This document shows, in pieces, positions 33,453-42,300 of a stretch of DNA of 64,000 bases (its first letter is position 1; each line of letters begins with the position of its first letter). Both the position numbers and the translations under genes were made by a program. Below the pieces are notes generated by a model. It was not told the DNA's origin and made no database searches. It saw only the letters and a list, made by a program, of their open reading frames with translations. This DNA is from Microbacterium pumilum (GTDB taxonomy: Bacteria; Actinomycetota; Actinomycetes; Actinomycetales; Microbacteriaceae): NCBI RefSeq assembly GCF_039530225.1, contig NZ_BAAAOH010000001.1:1178001-1242000 (forward strand), in the 5' to 3' direction.

Positions 33453-35846
33453 ATGAACGCCTCAGCCGGGCGCCGGAGCGTCACAAGCCCCGTTCGGATG
33501 CCTTCATCGAAGTCCACGATGCTGCGTCGCAGCGGAATCGTCGTCACGGTCGTCGCTCTCCTCTCGACGATGGCGGGATGCTTCGGACCCGCCGGCTCCG
33601 ACTCCGCCACCCTGATGCCCTCTCCGACGTCGACGCCCTCGGCGGTGGTCCGCGGATCGGCCTCTGCGGACGCTCCTTGCGCGGCTCCAGATGAGTCGAC
33701 GCCCTATTCCCCCATACCGGCCGACTTGGCTGTCGCCAGCGACCAAGAAGGATGGGTGGGCGTCTTCCAAAGGGTCGATGCTCGGTTCAATCGCGACGGC
33801 ACGCTGAAGAAGGATCCGCGTGAATCCACAGTCATCTCGGTGAGCGGCGACAAGCCGGTCTCCGTGAAGGTCCCCGTGTCGAGCACCGATGCCCGGCTCG
33901 TGCCGACCAAGGGACACGCAGAGCCACCCAAGAAGGTCGACGTGAATGGTGGCGTCGCAGAAGTGGCCTTCACCCCCGAGGGAGTCGCCGACAAGAAGAT
34001 CGAGGCACGCTACGACAAGCCGCTGCCCGTCGATGTCGCCGTGAGCTACACATTCAACGGGGAGCCGGTTAGCGCTGAAGACGTCGACTCCAAGATCAAG
34101 AACAAGAAGGGCACGGTCCAGATCACCTACACGCTCACCAACACGACCAGCACCCCGGTGACGGCGTGCTTCACCGGGTTCGACGGCCAGCCCCAGACCC
34201 AGACGCTCACGACGCCGCTGCCGATCCTCGCATATCTGACCGTCACCGTGCCCGACGCGACCACGAGCTTCACGGCACCCGGTGCCGCGCCGTCGCACAG
34301 CAAGTCAGGTGTGGCCGTCGGGTGGACCGGCGCGCTGTTCGAGCCCTTCGGGTCGACGAAACAATCTTTCACGCTCACCATGACGACAGCAAAGTCCTCC
34401 GTGCCGCAAGCGAGCGTGATCCTGGCGACCCTCGACCCGTGGTCGATCACGGGCCAGGTGGCTGCCGCCTCGGCGCAGTCGCTGGGTACGGCTCAGGCGG
34501 CTGCGAGGAAGGCGATGTCGGCTGTCGAGACCTCCCTCGATGCCATCCAGCAGCGCATGTCCAGCTTCCAGGGGTCCAGCGGCCAGACCACGGCGTCCGG
34601 CGCGCGGTCGCCGATCTCGCTGCCTGCCGTCAACGGCGCGGGAGTGCACCTGCCCGGCGTTTCAATCCCCGCGATCCAAGCACCCTCCATCGATACGCCC
34701 GCACTTCTGCTGCCCCCCGTGGTGGACTTCACCGCCCCTCAGCTCACGGTCCCGACCATGGTCGACCCAGGCCTTCCCCTCCCCGACTTCGCGGGACTCC
34801 ACAAACAGCTCGCCGTGGTCATCGGCGCGCTTGATGCGGGACCGACCGCGGCCAAGCTCGCAGCGCTCGAGACGGCCGTGAGCGCTTCTGCGGGCAACGT
34901 GAACGCCGTGACGGAGGCGGCGAAGGCGTTGGCCGACCTCACGAAAGCTCTCAAGAACTCGGCGCAGAAGGCCTCCGATGGTCTGGACGGGATCGTGGCA
35001 CAGGTGCCGCCGGCACTGGACAAGGCGGTCAAGCTGCGCCAGCTGCTCGACCAGATCCAGACCGATGTCGACGCTCTGCAGCATCCCGCGGACGCAGCGT
35101 TGCAGAAGGTGAACGATGACCTGACCGCTGCCCGCGATCTCACGGATGCTCTCGTCACAGCACTCACGAACCTCGACAACGTGGCGCACACCGCTCAGGC
35201 AGACGTCGCGGCACTCAAGACGAAGGTCACCACTCTTGAGCGGTCCGCCGCTGATCTCGTGACCACGCTGACCGGCAAGCTGGTCTCGGGACAGAGCGCC
35301 CTCGAAGCTGCCCAGACCGACGCTGCCGAGACGATCATGGCCCAGCTCGGCGCCGCTGGTGACGCCGCGGTGGCTCTCGGCTCGAAGCTCGACGCCGAGG
35401 CCGCGCAGAGCGATAAGAACAAGGGCACGCTGGCGGAATTGATGGATGCTGTCGTGAAGCGCTCCGCACAGAAGGCCGTCCAAGAAGCGGAGGACAAGGC
35501 TGCCGCAGCCGTCGCTAAGGCACATGCCGCTGCGCAGAACGCCGTGAATTCTGCGAATGCCACCCTGGGTGCAGCCATCGCCAAGGCCAAGGCGGCGACG
35601 GCCGACGCCGCCGCGCGGGCAGCCCAGCAGGCATCCCTGGCAATCCAGGATGCGGAGGCTTCAGCCCGGGAGGCGGCCGGCGCGACCGCCGCGGAGGTCG
35701 GCGACGGCGTGACCGCCGCGAACGACGCCTTCGCTCAACTCCTGTGCCTGAACCAGCAGGCGCTGCTACACCAACTGCCGGCCGGCAGCGCGACCGGGGT
35801 CAGCTCGCAGAACGGCCGATTCGCCTACATCATCGAAGGCTCGTGA
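33453..35846 (+). CDS. Large lipoprotein with beta domain and long coiled-coil tail
   Basis: ATG 33453 lies 12 bases after AGGAGG (797 residues). ATG 33519 has a weaker ribosome site but gives an ideal lipoprotein signal, MLRRSGIVVTVVALLSTMAGC, with the lipid-bearing Cys. A beta-rich domain (VSVKVPVSSTDARL; VQITYTLTNTTSTPVTACF) follows, then a Pro-rich stretch and an Ala-rich helical tail of about 350 residues that should form coiled coil. It resembles extracellular parts of YhgE/Pip-type proteins but without their membrane helices. The role is unknown; a wall or envelope stalk is possible. Confidence 0.65.
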   Translation: MNASAGRRSVTSPVRMPSSKSTMLRRSGIVVTVVALLSTMAGCFGPAGSDSATLMPSPTSTPSAVVRGSASADAPCAAPDESTPYSPIPADLAVASDQEGWVGVFQRVDARFNRDGTLKKDPRESTVISVSGDKPVSVKVPVSSTDARLVPTKGHAEPPKKVDVNGGVAEVAFTPEGVADKKIEARYDKPLPVDVAVSYTFNGEPVSAEDVDSKIKNKKGTVQITYTLTNTTSTPVTACFTGFDGQPQTQTLTTPLPILAYLTVTVPDATTSFTAPGAAPSHSKSGVAVGWTGALFEPFGSTKQSFTLTMTTAKSSVPQASVILATLDPWSITGQVAAASAQSLGTAQAAARKAMSAVETSLDAIQQRMSSFQGSSGQTTASGARSPISLPAVNGAGVHLPGVSIPAIQAPSIDTPALLLPPVVDFTAPQLTVPTMVDPGLPLPDFAGLHKQLAVVIGALDAGPTAAKLAALETAVSASAGNVNAVTEAAKALADLTKALKNSAQKASDGLDGIVAQVPPALDKAVKLRQLLDQIQTDVDALQHPADAALQKVNDDLTAARDLTDALVTALTNLDNVAHTAQADVAALKTKVTTLERSAADLVTTLTGKLVSGQSALEAAQTDAAETIMAQLGAAGDAAVALGSKLDAEAAQSDKNKGTLAELMDAVVKRSAQKAVQEAEDKAAAAVAKAHAAAQNAVNSANATLGAAIAKAKAATADAAARAAQQASLAIQDAEASAREAAGATAAEVGDGVTAANDAFAQLLCLNQQALLHQLPAGSATGVSSQNGRFAYIIEGS

Positions 35847-35921
35847 CACCGCGCGGTGTCCCTAAGGGCCTCATCACGCGACTGCGGTTCCATGCGCAGC
35901 CTTGTAGCACCGGGAGGACCA

Positions 35922-36905
35922 ATGGATAACAGCACGGTGAACGCCATCATCGTGGCGTTCGGATTGCTCTTCGTGATCGCCAATGGCCTTTCGCTCGGGA
36001 TGCACGTGAAGGTCGGTGAGACCCTCGCGCATTTCGTTCGGAACTGGAAGTTCGCGCTTCTGACTTTGCTTATCAACTTCGTCGTACTGCCGTCGCTGAT
36101 CATCGGGTTCGCGGCACTGGTCGACATCCCGGCTGACATCAAAGTCGGGTTCTGCATCGTCGCTCTTGCGGCGGGAGCGCCGTTCGCACCGCTGCTGACG
36201 AGACTGGCCAAAGCGGATGCGGCGATGTCGACGACACTCTTCATCGTTCTGATCGCGGGGACGCTCATCGCCGTGCCGCTCGGGCTGCCGCCAGCCGTTG
36301 CGGCGCTGGTGCCCAGCATCCCTCCCGTGCATGTCTGGGACGTCGCCTGGCCGCTGCTTCTCTTTCTCGCCGCACCGTTGGCTCTGGGGTGCCTCTTTCG
36401 GCTGCGCTACCCCGACGTGGCCGAACGCTTCGCGAAGCCGCTGCAGATCATCGCAATCACCGCTCTTCTGCTGTACGTCAACGTCTTCATCGCCGCGTAC
36501 CTGGACCTGTTCGGACAGGCTTGGGGATCCGGCGCGTATCTTGCGGCGATCGGCGTCCCCGTCCTGGGAATCATTCTGGGCAGCCTCATCCGCCTCCGAG
36601 ATAGGGGCGCCCGTCAGGCCGCCGTCATCACAACCGCCCAGCGCAGCGTTGGCGGCGCGATCATCGTGACCATCTTCACGTACCCTCAGCCCCTGGCCAA
36701 CGTCTCGGTCACCATCATCAACACCATCGGGATCATCGTCTTGCTGATCCTCAGCCTGGAATGGCGCCGCGCCGCGACGCGTGCCCCGCAGCGAAGCTCC
36801 GATAGCTCCACGCCACACGCCCACCGGTCGCAGGGATCAACGAGCAGTCCCGACGGAGCCACACATTCGCGGTCGCCCGGTTCAGCGACGCAGTCCAACG
36901 ATTGA
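35922..36905 (+). CDS. BASS-family transporter, copy 2
   Basis: ATG 35922 follows GGGAGG and gives 327 residues with about nine helices. Family features are the FGLLFVIANGLSLGMHVKVGETLAHFVRNWK start, ALAAGAPFAPLLTRLAKADAAMSTTLFIVLIAGTL and TTAQRSVGGAIIVTIFTYPQPL. It is diverged from the copy at 30040. A hydrophilic Ser/Arg-rich tail of about 40 residues follows the last helix. It lies behind the lipoprotein gene and probably shares its promoter. Confidence 0.78.
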   Translation: MDNSTVNAIIVAFGLLFVIANGLSLGMHVKVGETLAHFVRNWKFALLTLLINFVVLPSLIIGFAALVDIPADIKVGFCIVALAAGAPFAPLLTRLAKADAAMSTTLFIVLIAGTLIAVPLGLPPAVAALVPSIPPVHVWDVAWPLLLFLAAPLALGCLFRLRYPDVAERFAKPLQIIAITALLLYVNVFIAAYLDLFGQAWGSGAYLAAIGVPVLGIILGSLIRLRDRGARQAAVITTAQRSVGGAIIVTIFTYPQPLANVSVTIINTIGIIVLLILSLEWRRAATRAPQRSSDSSTPHAHRSQGSTSSPDGATHSRSPGSATQSND

Positions 36906-37488
36906 TCGTGCTGTCGGGCGAAGCAACTGTCAGGATGCGTCTGCATGTACGGCCCAGGCGCTTCGCTGCCTGCTAATTCATGTCCTCGCACGCTGATCGG
37001 ATGACGCTCCCGACCATTGCTCGAATGGATGCGACGCACGGAACGTCGGGCCGGAACATTCAGACATGGCGCGGTACCTCCCGACGTGCCGCACGATGGT
37101 GACGATCTGCCAGGGAAGCGCCCCACTTCAATTGCGGTGCACATCTACTGAACGACCCGGTTGGTGACCGGCTCGAACTCGTCGGCAACCCGATAATGAG
37201 GTGAACTCGAAAGCGGTCATCATCGACGTCGAGAGCGGTGTGCAAACTCGGGTGGGCACCGGATTGGCTCTGCGATGAGGTCACTGACCTGCTCGACCGC
37301 GGTTGGGCAATTGATCTAGCGGCTGAACAAGCCAACCTTGATGCTCCTGCGCATACTCGCGTGCTCTGCCGGCTCGTAGCTCACCGATCCTGAGTCGGGG
37401 CGACAGCGCCATTAGCGGTGGAGTGCGACCAACTCGACTGCGGAGGATCAAATGGGTGGCCGAATGTCCGCGAGGGCCCGTGGTCAGC

Positions 37489-37508
37489 GTGGGTAAAGCG
37501 TGGGTAAA
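37489..37508 (+). repeat. Paired 9-bp repeats (arm-site-like), pair 1
   Basis: GTGGGTAAA occurs at 37489-37497 and again at 37500-37508, an 11-base step. Similar pairs follow nearby. Such paired short repeats resemble arm-type binding sites of tyrosine integrases. Confidence 0.5.
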
Positions 37509-37553
37509 ACATCGGCGAATCCCGCAATGGCGCTGACATCTACGAAAGGTCGA

Positions 37554-37638
37554 GATCCGCGGAAACTCAAGGCAGAGCAACTCCGGGAAAGCCGCGAAAT
37601 GCTTCTGCAGATGGGTTCAAATCCCACCGTCACCGCCA
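37554..37638 (+). repeat. att-like direct repeat, right copy with tRNA 3'-end sequence
   Basis: The sequence matches the left copy (17494-17545 joined to 18568-18600) with about a dozen differences over 85 bases. It ends in GGGTTCAAATCCCACC and GTCACCGCCA, a T-arm plus acceptor 3' strand with CCA. The 5' tRNA half is missing. Each copy thus looks like an integrated attP/attB hybrid from successive insertions at a tRNA gene. Confidence 0.6.
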
Positions 37639-37697
37639 CAGAAAAATCCCTGATCAGCAGCACTTTCGAGTAGCCCAGATCAGCGATTCTCCACGTG

Positions 37698-37718
37698 GTG
37701 GGTAAACAAGTGAGTAAA
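37698..37718 (+). repeat. Paired 9-bp repeats (arm-site-like), pair 2
   Basis: GTGGGTAAA at 37698 and GTGAGTAAA at 37710 repeat with a 12-base step, in the same orientation as pair 1. Confidence 0.45.
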
Positions 37719-37736
37719 GCCGTGCGATCCTCACAT

Positions 37737-37873
37737 CCGCGGAATCCCGCGGGTTTCCGGGGCTTGGACGCCTTGGCTTGGTCACCACGGGGTGCGATCT
37801 CGTTTTACTCATTTCTTACTCATAGAGTCTCCGAGCCCGACTGAGGGCACTGAATTCCGCGGAATCACGCGGG
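37737..37873. repeat. Two copies of CCGCGGAATCMCGCGGG
   Basis: CCGCGGAATCCCGCGGG at 37737-37753 and CCGCGGAATCACGCGGG at 37857-37873 are 120 bases apart. Both att-like repeats also begin with TCCGCGGAA. The element is nearly palindromic and could be a recombinase core or a regulator site. Confidence 0.45.
37804..37823 (-). repeat. Paired 9-bp repeats (arm-site-like), pair 3, reversed
   Basis: On the minus strand ATGAGTAAG and ATGAGTAAA repeat with an 11-base step, matching the other pairs in opposite orientation. Confidence 0.45.
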
Positions 37874-38038
37874 TTCAGGCAGTTACTTACCGTAGGATCT
37901 TTGCCCACCGTAGGAGGCGTGGCGACGGGCGAGAAGCCGTACGCGCCGCCGGCGGTTCGCGTCACGATGCCCGCGTCGAAGTCGCTCGAACTGCGTTCCA
38001 GATCGCGGTACCGATGGCAGTTGGGACTACAGCGAGGG

Positions 38039-38537
38039 TTACCCCGCCCGTGGGGCTCGGTCTCGTCCTTGGCGAGGGACTTCGATCGGGTGATCGGCGC
38101 TCCACGAGGCGAGCAGCTTCAGCCGCTCCGCAGAAGGGGAGCCTGGTTCTGCCGTGTAGATCAGCAGCACTTGGCCGGGTTCGGCGGTGATGGCGAGTTC
38201 CTCCTACGCGAGCGTCATCTCGCCGACGATCGGGTGGTTGAACCGCTTGGTGCCCGCGCCGTGAGTGCGCACATCGTGCGCTCCCCACAGGCGTCGGAAG
38301 GTGTCGCTGCGGGTCGAGAGTTCGCCCACGAGGTCCTGCAGTCCCTTGTCGTGCCTCCGATCGCGCCGCTTTCGAGTCTGGCGTAATACTCGACACTCAC
38401 CCCCGCGAGGGTTGCGACCTCGGTGCGGCGCAGCCCGGTGACACGGCGGTTGGAGCCGCGGGAATGCCCGCCGCATCCGGCGTCAGCTTCGCACGCCGTG
38501 ACATGAGGAGCTCGCGCACCTCGGATCGGTTGTCCAC
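38039..38537 (-). pseudogene. MmyB-like XRE regulator, decayed
   Basis: From GTG 38537 the frame reads VDNRSEVRELLMSRRAKLTPDAAGIPA, then loses one base. In the next frame it continues NRRVTGLRRTEVATLAGVSVEYYARLESGAIGG, a helix-turn-helix. About 140 codons of the usual middle are missing, and DKGLQDLVGELSTRSDTFRRLWGAHDVRTHGAGTKRFNHPIVGEMTLA follows. A TAG stands where a Tyr codon is expected, before EELAITAEPGQVLLIYTAEPGSPSAERLKLLASW. One frameshift, one deletion and one nonsense codon make it nonfunctional. Such regulators often sit divergent from exporter or oxidoreductase genes, as here. Confidence 0.8.
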
Positions 38538-38637
38538 GCCGCCAGCGTAGGTCGCGGCATCTGCGCGAGGGTGCCCTGCCAGTACACCTCTCATCAGGAA
38601 CTCCCTCGATCCTCGGATCCCCGGTTGGCTGGGTGAC

Positions 38638-39891
38638 ATGCCAGCCGCTTCCCTCCCGCCACATCGGTCCACGATCGGAAGATTCGTTCCGAGCCTGCTC
38701 CTGCTCCTCACCGTCTTCGGGCCGATCTCGATGGACCTCTATCTGCCGGTGCTTCCCGCGCTGACCATCGAGCTGGATGCCGCGACGTCTGTCGCACAGC
38801 TGACCATCACGGCGTGCCTGATCGGCCTCGCTCTGGGTCAGCTCATCGCCGGGCCCATGTCCGATCGTTTCGGTCGACGCGCGCCGCTTCTGATCGGGCT
38901 GATCGCCTACGTCGTGACATCGGTGATGTGCGCGCTGAGCCCGAGTGTCGAGCTGCTCATCCTCGCTCGCGTCGTCCAGGGCCTTGCTGGCGGCGTCGGG
39001 ATCGTGATCGCCCAAGCCGCGGGGCGCGATCTCTACTCCGGGGGTGCGCTGATCCGCTTCTACGGGCGGCTCACCGTGCTCGCTGGGCTCGCCGCGATCG
39101 TCGGACCTCTCCTCGGTGGCATGCTGGCGACCATCGCCGACTGGCGGGGACTGTTCCTCTTCCTGGCTGCAATCGGTGCCGGCATCCTGACCGCGACTCT
39201 CCTGGGCTTTCGCGAGACGCTTCCGAAGAACCGGCGCACGTCCGGCGGCTTCGCGGAGATCCGCCGTGACTTCCGGCTGCTGCTGGCCGACGGGGTCTTC
39301 GTCGGCGCCGTGCTCGTCACGGGTTTCGCGAACGCGGCGGTCTTCGCGTACCTCGCCGGCGCCACCTATGTGCTGCAGGGGATCTACGGCCTCACGCCCC
39401 AGCAGTACGCGCTCGCGTTCGGGCTGAACTCGGCCGGTTTCATGGTGTTCGGGTTCGTCAGCGCCCGCGCCTCGGATCGCTGGAGCGTGCGCGGAACTCT
39501 CATGGTCGGGATCGCCATGTGCGGCCTCGGCGCGGCCGGGCTGCTGATCGCCGGTCTGACCACGGTGCCCCTGCTGGTCGTCATCATCTCGCTGCTGGTC
39601 CTGGTCAGCGGTGTCGCCGTCACCACCCCGCCCACCACCACGCTCGCGCTCGCCGAGTATCCGCAGATCGCTGGGACCGCGTCCTCGCTGCTGGGCTTGT
39701 CGCGATTCGCGTTCGGCGCGGTGGCTGCTCCGCTCGTCGGCATCGCGGGCGCCGCGGCCATCTTGCCGCTCGGGGTGGTCACGCTCACAGCGGTCGTTCT
39801 TGCGGTGATCGCGTATGCGATCCTCATCGCGCGCAGCACCCGGGAGGCGGATGACGCGCCCGTGGCGCCCGCCGTCGCAGAACTCGTCTGA
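38638..39891 (+). CDS. MFS multidrug exporter, Bcr/CflA-like
   Basis: The 417-residue protein has 12 helices and a Bcr/CflA-type opening (LLLLTVFGPISMDLYLPVLPALTIELDAATSVAQLTITACLIGLALGQLIAGPMSDRFGRRAPLLIG). RVVQGLAGGVGIVIAQAAGRDLYSG is also typical. Relatives export chloramphenicol or other drugs; the substrate here is not determined. It is divergent from the dead XRE gene, so its former control is probably lost. Confidence 0.87.
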   Translation: MPAASLPPHRSTIGRFVPSLLLLLTVFGPISMDLYLPVLPALTIELDAATSVAQLTITACLIGLALGQLIAGPMSDRFGRRAPLLIGLIAYVVTSVMCALSPSVELLILARVVQGLAGGVGIVIAQAAGRDLYSGGALIRFYGRLTVLAGLAAIVGPLLGGMLATIADWRGLFLFLAAIGAGILTATLLGFRETLPKNRRTSGGFAEIRRDFRLLLADGVFVGAVLVTGFANAAVFAYLAGATYVLQGIYGLTPQQYALAFGLNSAGFMVFGFVSARASDRWSVRGTLMVGIAMCGLGAAGLLIAGLTTVPLLVVIISLLVLVSGVAVTTPPTTTLALAEYPQIAGTASSLLGLSRFAFGAVAAPLVGIAGAAAILPLGVVTLTAVVLAVIAYAILIARSTREADDAPVAPAVAELV

Positions 39892-39926
39892 CCGTCACTA
39901 ACCACAACCCGAAGGAGGATCGCGCC

Positions 39927-40940
39927 ATGCGTGGAGTGATCATGCACACCCCCGGCGACGTCCGCGTCGAGGACCGCCCGACCCCGACCATCATCGACCC
40001 GACAGACGCGATCATCCGGATTGCGGCGACGTGCATCTGCGGTTCGGACCTCTGGCCGTACCGCGGTGTCGACCACCCCGACCACATGCCGATGGGCCAC
40101 GAGTACGTCGGCGTCGTCACTGAGATCGGTGCGGATGTCGAGACCCTGCAGGTCGGCGACTTCGTCGTCGGGTCGTTCTTCGCCTCCGACAATACCTGCG
40201 AGATCTGCCAGGCCGGCTACCAGTCCCGCTGCGTCCATGCCACAGGGCTGGACGGCACCCAGGCAGAGTACGCCCGCATCCCGTTCGCCGACGGCACTCT
40301 CGTCTCAACCCCGGGCCGGCCCGACCCCGACCTGATCCCGTCCCTGCTCGCGGCATCCGATGTTCTCGGCACTGGTTGGTTCGCCGCCGTGGCCGCTGAG
40401 GTCGGTCAGGGCAAGACGGTGGCGGTCGTCGGTGATGGAGCGGTCGGGCTGCTCGGCATCCTCGCGGCGAAGGAACTCGGCGCGGAGCGGATCATCGCGA
40501 TGAGTCGTCACGCAGACCGGCAGGCCCTCGCCCGCGAGTTCGGCGCCACCGACATCGTCGAGGAACGCGGCGACGAGGGTGTGACGAGGATCAAGGAGCT
40601 CACGAACGGGCTCGGTGCGCATTCCGTGATCGAGGCTGTGGGTACGCAGGAATCGATGATGCAGGCGATCCGCGCCACTCGCGCCGGCGGCCACGTCGGC
40701 TATGTCGGCGTCTCGCACGACGTCGCGCTGCCCGGTGAAGAGCTGTTCTTCTCCGGCGTGCACCTGCATGGCGGCCCGGCCCCCGTGCGCCGGTTCCTGC
40801 CTCAACTCATCCAGCTGATCTGGGACCGCAAAATCGACCCCGGCAAGGTGTTCGACCTCACACTCCCGCTCGAGCAGGCCGCAGAGGGCTACCGGGCCAT
40901 GGACCAGCGTCGCGCCACCAAAGTGCTCCTCACCTTCTGA
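39927..40940 (+). CDS. Zinc-dependent alcohol dehydrogenase family protein
   Basis: The 337-residue MDR enzyme has a catalytic zinc site (CICGSDLWPYRG; MGHEYVGVV), one visible CEICQAGYQSRC loop with reduced structural-zinc cysteines, and a Rossmann VAVVGDGAVGLLGILAAKELGAERII. AAGGAGG precedes the ATG. It lies 35 bases after the MFS gene, probably in one operon. NAD(P)-dependent oxidation or reduction of an unknown alcohol or aldehyde is expected. Confidence 0.87.
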   Translation: MRGVIMHTPGDVRVEDRPTPTIIDPTDAIIRIAATCICGSDLWPYRGVDHPDHMPMGHEYVGVVTEIGADVETLQVGDFVVGSFFASDNTCEICQAGYQSRCVHATGLDGTQAEYARIPFADGTLVSTPGRPDPDLIPSLLAASDVLGTGWFAAVAAEVGQGKTVAVVGDGAVGLLGILAAKELGAERIIAMSRHADRQALAREFGATDIVEERGDEGVTRIKELTNGLGAHSVIEAVGTQESMMQAIRATRAGGHVGYVGVSHDVALPGEELFFSGVHLHGGPAPVRRFLPQLIQLIWDRKIDPGKVFDLTLPLEQAAEGYRAMDQRRATKVLLTF

Positions 40941-40957
40941 GCGGGCAAGAAGAGATC

Positions 40958-41497
40958 TTGACGAAGTCACGCGCGAACCGGATCAGAGGACTGTGCGCCA
41001 CGCTCGTCATTCTGGGCGCAGGTTCCCTCGCCCTCAGTGGGTGCACCACTGCTACTGCCCGTTCCACCACCCCACAACTCACAGAAGGCATTCCCGCAGA
41101 AATGACAACACCACCTGCTGAGGCCGCTGAGCAGCCCGGCGGCACGCCGATCCGCATCACCGTCGGTGATGACATCGTCACAGGAGTGCTGTGGGACAAC
41201 GCGGCCGCGCGCTCATTGACCGAGCAGCTGCCCCTCACGCTGACCTTCCGCGACTTCAACCGGGTGGAGAAAATCAGCCGTGTCCCACAACCCCTGTCGA
41301 TGGAAGGGATGCCCAAAGGGGATGACCCGGAGCCAAACGACATCGGCTATTACGCTCCGTCAGGGGATCTCGTCCTCTACTACGGCGACGTCGGGTACTG
41401 GAACGGCATTGCTCGCATCGGAGAGTTCACCTCCTCGCTGGACCCGATCCAGTATCAGGAGGAGGCTTTCACCGCGACGATCGAACTCGCCCCGTAG
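40958..41497 (+). CDS. Cyclophilin-like domain lipoprotein
   Basis: The start is TTG 40958 behind AAGAGA, giving 179 residues. A lipoprotein signal (LCATLVILGAGSLALSGC) leads to a cyclophilin-like domain (IRITVGDDIVTGVLWDNAAARSLTEQLPLTLTFRDF; NDIGYYAPSGDLVLYYGDVGYWNGIARIGEF). The domain is common beside flavin and short-chain oxidoreductases, as here. Its biochemical role is unsettled. Confidence 0.8.
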   Translation: MTKSRANRIRGLCATLVILGAGSLALSGCTTATARSTTPQLTEGIPAEMTTPPAEAAEQPGGTPIRITVGDDIVTGVLWDNAAARSLTEQLPLTLTFRDFNRVEKISRVPQPLSMEGMPKGDDPEPNDIGYYAPSGDLVLYYGDVGYWNGIARIGEFTSSLDPIQYQEEAFTATIELAP

Positions 41498-41532
41498 CCG
41501 ACCCAGCGGCGCGCACAGAGAAACGAGCAGAC

Positions 41533-42300
41533 ATGAACCCCACGTACGACTTCGTCGGGCAGGTTGCCGTGGTGACCGGCGCCAGTTCCGGGATGGGCTT
41601 CGTTACGGCGAAGGCATTCGCCGAGGCCGGGGCCGCGGTCGTCCTCGCTGACATCAACGAGGTTGCGCTCACGTCCGCGACCGACGGTCTCACCGCGGCC
41701 GGACATCAGGCGCTCGGTGTGCGGTGCGACGTCGCCGATGAGGAGAGCGTTGCGGCGATGGTACGGGCGACGGTCGAGACGTTCGGGCGTTTGGACATGG
41801 CGTTCAACAACGCGGGCATCCAGGTTCCGCCCTCGGACGCGGCGGACGAGCCGGGTGAGGTGTTCGACCGGGTCAACGCGATCAATCTCCGCGGCGTTTG
41901 GGCGTGCATGAAGCATGAGCTGTTCCAAATGCGGGAACAGGGGAGTGGTGCGATTGTGAACTGCTCCTCCTTGGGCGGCCTCGTCGGGCTGCCCGGCAGG
42001 GCCGCCTATCACGCCTCCAAGCACGGCGTGATCGGGCTGACCACAAGCGCGGCGTTGGAGTATGCGCCCCGCGGCATTCGCATCAACGCGATCTGTCCCG
42101 GCACGATCGAGACGCCGATGGTGACCGACATGATCGAGAAGGGCGAACTCGACATGGCGGAGGCGATGGCGAACCAGCCCATCGCCAGACTCGGCCGCGC
42201 CGACGAGATCGCCGCAGCTGTGCTCTGGCTCTGCAGCCCCGGATCCAGCTTCGTCGTCGGAGTTGCGCTCCCCGTCGACGGAGGATACACCGCACGCTGA
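41533..42300 (+). CDS. Short-chain dehydrogenase/reductase
   Basis: The 255-residue SDR shows the cofactor loop TGASSGMGF, Asp at the end of beta2 (VVLADINE, favouring NAD), NNAG, catalytic Ser in IVNCSSLGG, the YxxxK box YHASK, and PG after it. The ending VGVALPVDGGYTAR is standard. It follows the lipoprotein gene by 35 bases. The substrate is unknown. Confidence 0.9.
   Translation: MNPTYDFVGQVAVVTGASSGMGFVTAKAFAEAGAAVVLADINEVALTSATDGLTAAGHQALGVRCDVADEESVAAMVRATVETFGRLDMAFNNAGIQVPPSDAADEPGEVFDRVNAINLRGVWACMKHELFQMREQGSGAIVNCSSLGGLVGLPGRAAYHASKHGVIGLTTSAALEYAPRGIRINAICPGTIETPMVTDMIEKGELDMAEAMANQPIARLGRADEIAAAVLWLCSPGSSFVVGVALPVDGGYTAR

Larger units (their letters stand above)
36906..38038. 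other. Gene-poor stretch with integration-site debris
   Basis: About 1.1 kb without a supported gene. It contains the right att-like repeat, three pairs of short GTGGGTAAA-type repeats (37489-37508, 37698-37718 and, reversed, 37804-37823) and two copies of a 17-bp palindrome-like element (37737-37753 and 37857-37873). No integrase gene is present. Confidence 0.6.

Noticed and set aside
37590..37638. Possible tRNA gene (T-arm and CCA end)
   Set aside because: No 5' acceptor strand, D-arm or anticodon arm can be found upstream that pairs with the 3' strand; it is an integration-site remnant.
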